From Cyanobium sp. CZS48M (GTDB lineage: Bacteria > Cyanobacteriota > Cyanobacteriia > PCC-6307 > Cyanobiaceae), in NCBI GenBank assembly GCA_030373145.1, contig JAUCZK010000002.1, forward strand, positions 62,001 through 126,000: 64,000 nucleotides of DNA. Reading direction: 5' to 3'. The notes beneath the pieces are model-generated. The model was not told where the DNA came from and made no database searches. It saw nothing but the letters and a program-made list of their open reading frames with translations. Position numbers and translations under genes: made by a program. Of this stretch, positions 59,924 to 64,000 are shown one piece after another. Numbering within the stretch: position 1 is the stretch's first letter; every line of letters begins with the position of its first letter.

Positions 59924-61476
59924 TGCTGGCCAGTCTGCTGCTGGGCACGGCGTCGCCGCTGCTGCTGCTGGCCACAGCCCGGGCGGCCGACCGCCTTGAT
60001 GTGCGGCTCGATGGCCTCTCGCTGCCCATCGACCTGCACCAGCTCGAGGCCTGGAGCCTCGATCCGACGGGCAGCCGCAATGAACTGGGGATCTGGCTTG
60101 AGCTGCTCGACAGCAGCAGCCGCGAGGATCTGTTGAGCCTGCTGCGATCCCCCCTGCTGCCCGATCGCGGTTTCGCCCTGCAGCTGCTCCAGAGTTGGGC
60201 GGGCCGTCAGGTGCTCGAGGCGGTGGGGGAACTGTTCGCCGGTGGCAAGCCCGGCAGTGGCGTGCTGCTGCTCACCACCCTGCGCGAGCGCCTGCAGCGG
60301 CCCGAACCGATCCGGTTCGTGGACCTGCTGCAGGCGGTGCCCACGCCCCAGCTCACCCTTGATCTCGATGGTCTGCTGCAGCTCGCGGCCCTCTGGCGGC
60401 GGCAGCTGGAGGAGCAGACGCTGGCGCTGAAGCAGTTGCGGGACCTGCCGCTGCGCCTCCGCCAGGAGTCGGAGACCGGTGCAAGGCTGGCGGCGATTCA
60501 GCCCGACCCCAGGCCCAGGGCCATCGCCCTGACGGTGGCCCACAGGCCAGTCCCGCTGGAGCTGGAGCTCTGGCCGGCCGTCGCACCCCGCCAGCGCTCC
60601 TGGGTGCTGCTGATGCCGGGACTCGGGGGCAGCAGCGCCCAGCTGGGCTGGTTGGCCCGGGGCCTGGCCGCCCGGGGCTGGCCGGTGCTGATGATCGAGC
60701 ACCCAGGCAGCAACGAGGCGGCGGTGCGCCAGATGCTCGATGGCCAGCGCCCCCCGCCGGGGGCTGAAACCCTGCCCGATCGCCTGGCTGATGTGGAGGC
60801 GGTGCTGGCGGCGGAGCGGCAGGGACAGATCCCTGGACTGGGCGACTCCGTGGTGCTGATGGGCCACTCCCTGGGAGGGCTTTCGGCCCTGTTGGCCAGC
60901 GGCCTGCGCCCGGCTCCGGGCCTGACCCGCCGCTGCGAGCGGGCCCTGGATGTGATCCCGCTGATCAACATCTCCAGGCTGCTGCAGTGCCAGCTCCAGG
61001 AGGTGCCCCTGCCGGAGCAGGCGAGCGCTCGGCCCGGAACGCTGGCCGCTGTGGTGAGCTTCAATGGCTTCGGCAGCCTGCTCTGGCCTGGCCGGGGTCT
61101 GGAACGCCTCAAGGCACCGCTGCTGATCACCGGTGGCGGGTTGGATCTGGTCACCCCGCCGGTGAGCGAACAGCTGGCGCTGTTTCTGCAGCACCCCGAT
61201 CCCCGCAGCCGCCTGGTGATGGTGGAGGGCGGCAGCCATTTTTCCGTGGTGCGCGTCAAGGAGCAGGAGCAGGCCCTCTGGCGGCTCGGCGATGGCCTGG
61301 TGGGGGTGGCGCCGGTGCGGGTTCAGGAGTTGCTGCTCAGCCTCACCTCCGATTTCCTCTCGTCGGTGGACGCCGCCATTCCCATGGCCCCGCAGCGGCG
61401 CAGCCGTGATGGCGTCACGGCCTACGTGCTCGATGGCGCCAGTGCCCGGCGTTGGCGCCGCCGCATCGGCCCCTGA
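59866..61476 (+). CDS. DUF1400 alpha/beta hydrolase
   Basis: A 536-residue exported enzyme. Residues 1-45 form a signal peptide (LLASLLLGTASPLLLLATARA). The N-terminal DUF1400 domain (LDGLSLPIDLHQLEAWSLD, about residues 48-190) is followed by an alpha/beta hydrolase with the nucleophile elbow GHSLGGLSALLASG near residue 329 and the His near GGSHFSVVRV. The family is cyanobacterial; possible ester or polymer hydrolysis is inference. TTG 59866 is the apparent start. Confidence 0.82.
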   Translation: MVGLLLPAALSQHVRRGLALLASLLLGTASPLLLLATARAADRLDVRLDGLSLPIDLHQLEAWSLDPTGSRNELGIWLELLDSSSREDLLSLLRSPLLPDRGFALQLLQSWAGRQVLEAVGELFAGGKPGSGVLLLTTLRERLQRPEPIRFVDLLQAVPTPQLTLDLDGLLQLAALWRRQLEEQTLALKQLRDLPLRLRQESETGARLAAIQPDPRPRAIALTVAHRPVPLELELWPAVAPRQRSWVLLMPGLGGSSAQLGWLARGLAARGWPVLMIEHPGSNEAAVRQMLDGQRPPPGAETLPDRLADVEAVLAAERQGQIPGLGDSVVLMGHSLGGLSALLASGLRPAPGLTRRCERALDVIPLINISRLLQCQLQEVPLPEQASARPGTLAAVVSFNGFGSLLWPGRGLERLKAPLLITGGGLDLVTPPVSEQLALFLQHPDPRSRLVMVEGGSHFSVVRVKEQEQALWRLGDGLVGVAPVRVQELLLSLTSDFLSSVDAAIPMAPQRRSRDGVTAYVLDGASARRWRRRIGP

Positions 61477-61488
61477 AGAAGGCGCCGC

Positions 61489-62508
61489 TCAGAAGCGGAT
61501 GCGTGGATCCAGCATCGCCACCAGCATGTCCACCGTCACGCTCACCAGCACCACCAGGGCCGCCACCACCACCACGATGCCCTGCACCAGGGGGTAGTCG
61601 CGCTGGCCGATGGCCTCCTGCAGCCGGAAGGCGATGCCGGGCCAGGAGTAGGTGACCTCGATCAGCAGGGCGCCACCGATCAGCGAAGCCACGGTGATGC
61701 CGGTGATCGTGAGCACGGGCAACAGGGCATTGGGCAGGGCATGGCGCAGCACCACCCGGGTTTCGCTGAGGCCACGGCTGCGGGCCGCCTCCACGTAGTC
61801 GGAGCGCAGCACCCGCCGCAGGTTGAGGCGCAGGGCGTTGGCGAAGATACCGCTGAGGAGCAGGCCGAGGGTGGAGGCGGGCAGCACCAGGTGCCGCAGG
61901 CTGCCGGCCATCTGCTGGAGATTGGCGGCGCGCAAGCTGTCGAGCAGGTAGAAGCCGCTGCCGCTGGGGGGCATCAGAGTGGCGGGGAAGCGCCCGCCCA
62001 CAGGAAACCAGCCCAGCCAGACGGCAAAGATCAGCTGGATCACCATCGCCGCCCAGAAGGGCGGCAGGGCGTAGGTGCCGATGCCGTAGAGGCGTCCGGC
62101 CAGGTCGAGCTTGCCCTCGGGGCGGGCGATACCGCTGAAGCCCACCGCCAGCCCCAGCACCGCCGCGATCAGCAGCGCGCACAGCCCCAGCTCCAGGCTG
62201 GCCGGCAGGCTCTGGCGGATCACGTCCAGCACCGGGGTCTGGTTGGTGAGCGATTCGCCCAGATTGCCCCTGAGCAGATCGGCGAGGAAGTGGCCGTACT
62301 GGGCGGGCAGGGGTTGGTCGAGCCCCAGCTGCTGGCGCAGGGCCTGCCGTGCCGCCTCCGGTGCCCGGGTGCCCAGCAGGGCGTCGATGGGATCCCCCGG
62401 GGCCAGCCGCAGCAGCAGAAACACCAGGGTGGCGATCAGCCAGAGCATCACTGGGGCGAGCAGCAGCCGGCTGCCCAGATAGCCCAGCAGCTGGCGGCGA
62501 CGGCTCAT
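61489..62508 (-). CDS. dipeptide/nickel-type ABC transporter permease
   Basis: A 339-residue six-helix permease of the DppB/NikB family. SRLLLAPVMLWLIATLVFLLLRLAPGDP is the usual start, and the EAA loop near residue 215 is EAARSRGLSETRVVLRHALPNALLPVL. It works with the binding protein encoded upstream (62505-64000) and an inner permease and ATPases not in this window. Its start overlaps the previous stop (ATGA). Confidence 0.9.
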   Translation of the reverse strand: MSRRRQLLGYLGSRLLLAPVMLWLIATLVFLLLRLAPGDPIDALLGTRAPEAARQALRQQLGLDQPLPAQYGHFLADLLRGNLGESLTNQTPVLDVIRQSLPASLELGLCALLIAAVLGLAVGFSGIARPEGKLDLAGRLYGIGTYALPPFWAAMVIQLIFAVWLGWFPVGGRFPATLMPPSGSGFYLLDSLRAANLQQMAGSLRHLVLPASTLGLLLSGIFANALRLNLRRVLRSDYVEAARSRGLSETRVVLRHALPNALLPVLTITGITVASLIGGALLIEVTYSWPGIAFRLQEAIGQRDYPLVQGIVVVVAALVVLVSVTVDMLVAMLDPRIRF

Positions 62509-64000
62509 GGCGCTGGCCTCGCAGCGGACTGCGGCTGATGCAGTTGGCTGAGCACCACGCGGCCGGAGCCATCGAACACCGGGGTGCTCAGTCCGACCTG
62601 GGCCCAGGCCCGCGGCGCCACCAGCCAGACCGGGATGTAGGGGGCGGCGGCGGCGGTTTCACGCTGCAGGCGCTGCAGCAGCTCTATTCGCTCCCGTCCC
62701 TGCAGGCTCTGGCTGCGGCGCAGCTCCTCGTTCAGGCCGGGGCGGGTCCAGAAGCTGCCGCTGGCGGCACTGGGACCTTCCAGGCAGCGCTGGCCCACGG
62801 CCTTGTCGCAGCCCAGCAGTGGCTGCAGATAGTTGTCGGCGTCGGGGTAGTCGCCCATCCACTCCAGCAGGATCGAGGCGAAAGCCCCCTCGCCGAGCTG
62901 ACGGTAGGCCGTGGTGGATTCCATTCCGCTCACCTCCAGCACGATGCAGTCACCCAGATCCCGGCGCAGCTGTTCCTTCCAGATCAGGGCGAAGAGCTTG
63001 TCGGCGGGAATGTTGGAGCGGAAGGTGAAGGGCAGGTTCAGCGTCTTTCCCCGGCAGTAGCCGGCCTGCTCGAACAGCCGCCGGGCTTCCGCCGGGTCAA
63101 AGGCGGGCCAGGCCGTGGGTTCGGAGCCGCTCAGGCTGGGGGGCACCAGATCCCGCAGCGGTGGCCGCAGGCCATGGGTCACCCGCTGGCTGATCAGCTC
63201 GTGATCGAGGCTGTGGGCAATGGCACGGCGCACCAGCGGGTTCTTGAGGGGCGGCTGGTCGCTCAGCAGGGTCAGGTAGCCGATCTCCAGGGCCGGACCC
63301 ACCCCTTCGAGCAGGCGCCCCCGCTGGGCGTCCTGGTGCAGGGAGAGCTGCTGGTCGCCCTCCAGACTGGTGGAGAGCAGCACATCCACCTCGCCGCTGC
63401 GCAGGGCCCCGTAGAGGGCGGTGGAGTTGCTGAGGTTGACCAGATCCAGCCCGCTGTTGGCAGGAGGCTCTCCCCAGTAGTCCTTGAAGGGCTCCAGACG
63501 CTGCTGCTGGTCGGCGAAGAAGGTGAGCCTGTAGGGGCCCGTGCCCACGAAGCGATCATTGAGGAAGCGCTTGTCGTGGCTGCGGTAGGCGGTGGGGGAG
63601 AGGGGCGTGAGACTGACGGCGCTCAGCAGCTGGGGCAGGGCGGTGAAGGGGCGCCGCAGCTTCAGCTCCAGTTCATGGCTGCCGCTGGCCCGCACCGCAA
63701 TGATCCGGTCCCCCAGCAGGTAGCTGAGCTTGCCGATCGCCAGAAAGCGCTCCAGGGTGAACACCATGGCAGCGGCATCAAATGGGGTGCCGTCGTGGAA
63801 GCGCACCCCCTGCCGCAGTGGTACCCAGGCGGTGAGCCGATCCGGGCTCATCCGCGGCAAAGCCGTGGCCAGACGGGGCTGCAGCTCGCCCCTGGCATCG
63901 ATGGCATAGAGCGGATCACCGAGGGCGCTGATCAGCTGCAGGGCCCCGAAGCTGTAGGTGGCGGCCGGGTCCACCGAGTCGATCCGGGTGCGGCTGCCCA
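62505..64000 (-). CDS. family 5 extracellular solute-binding protein (partial)
   Basis: The C-terminal 498 residues of an SBP_bac_5 protein (oligopeptide, dipeptide or nickel type). The frame is open to the window edge, with GSRTRIDSVDPAATY matching the DP region near the mature N-terminus of the family; the signal peptide is beyond 64000. Internal features include RQGVRFHDGTPFDAAAMVFTLER and VGTGPYRLTFF. It starts a binding-protein/permease unit. The substrate is unknown. Confidence 0.88.
   Translation of the reverse strand, partial: GSRTRIDSVDPAATYSFGALQLISALGDPLYAIDARGELQPRLATALPRMSPDRLTAWVPLRQGVRFHDGTPFDAAAMVFTLERFLAIGKLSYLLGDRIIAVRASGSHELELKLRRPFTALPQLLSAVSLTPLSPTAYRSHDKRFLNDRFVGTGPYRLTFFADQQQRLEPFKDYWGEPPANSGLDLVNLSNSTALYGALRSGEVDVLLSTSLEGDQQLSLHQDAQRGRLLEGVGPALEIGYLTLLSDQPPLKNPLVRRAIAHSLDHELISQRVTHGLRPPLRDLVPPSLSGSEPTAWPAFDPAEARRLFEQAGYCRGKTLNLPFTFRSNIPADKLFALIWKEQLRRDLGDCIVLEVSGMESTTAYRQLGEGAFASILLEWMGDYPDADNYLQPLLGCDKAVGQRCLEGPSAASGSFWTRPGLNEELRRSQSLQGRERIELLQRLQRETAAAAPYIPVWLVAPRAWAQVGLSTPVFDGSGRVVLSQLHQPQSAARPAP

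Overview
The window is a densely packed, GC-rich (about two thirds GC by eye) stretch of a picocyanobacterial chromosome, most likely a Synechococcus/Cyanobium-type alpha-cyanobacterium. Direct evidence is the set of oxygenic-photosynthesis genes (psaF, psaJ, petC, petA, ndhB, a high-light-inducible protein, a Vipp1-type PspA), an aa3 cytochrome oxidase locus with heme A synthesis, cyAbrB, and several cyanobacterial DUF families (DUF2808, DUF2232, DUF3067, DUF1400). Almost all genes are housekeeping; there is no CRISPR array, prophage or insertion sequence that I can see.

Layout. 1-2 kb: sppA-aroH-DUF2808 on the minus strand. 2-6 kb: DMT exporter, GT4 and GT83 glycosyltransferases. 6-11 kb: DUF721 protein, then Vipp1, thioredoxin, aminotransferase, biotin ligase, M23 peptidase. 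11-13.3 kb: ndhB with a MacB-like ATPase. 13.4-19.7 kb: topA, a small lipoprotein, DUF2232, a CobT-like protein and a Tat-type lipoprotein binding protein. 19.7-23.2 kb: Fe-S aldo/keto reductase, DUF151 nuclease, riboflavin synthase, DUF308 membrane protein, cyAbrB. 23.2-32.8 kb: ctaCDE facing ctaA-ctaB-ABC ATPase-ABC permease-unknown-nanE. 32.8-40.3 kb: a groEL without groES, an 82-aa membrane protein, fabG, a TrkA-N potassium channel, GT9, ispD, an S66 peptidase and a UbiA prenyltransferase. 40.4-46.5 kb: Ppx/GppA, a TerB-like protein, tRNA-Val(CAC), cobM-lgt-petA-petC, DUF3067. 46.5-55.9 kb: tatC-rqcH, gmk, psaFJ, tsaD, hli, a pilT remnant, wecB, an HlyD adaptor, ychF. 55.9-57.5 kb: a low-GC accessory patch with an acetyltransferase behind a (CAA)n tract and a broken short-chain dehydrogenase. 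57.5-64 kb: an Anbu-type proteasome-like peptidase, an acidic small protein, an MFS transporter, a DUF1400 hydrolase, and an oligopeptide/nickel-type ABC permease plus binding protein cut by the window end.

How the parts work together. Respiratory and photosynthetic electron transport dominate: petC-petA feed electrons to photosystem I (psaF/psaJ) or to the cta oxidase, whose heme A is made by ctaA/ctaB next door; tatC may export the Rieske protein and lgt lipidates the exported lipoproteins encoded nearby. Genes are tightly coupled: many stop/start overlaps (ATGA, TTGA, TGATG) and three convergent pairs that share a palindromic CTAG as both stop codons.

The most interesting unexplained signals are five genes whose start codon lies only 6-7 nt behind a TANNNT hexamer (possible leaderless transcripts), a potassium channel with a GWSD-type selectivity filter, the (CAA)10 tract abutting the acetyltransferase start, a carboxylate shift in the chorismate mutase active site, and two gene remnants (pilT-like and SDR).
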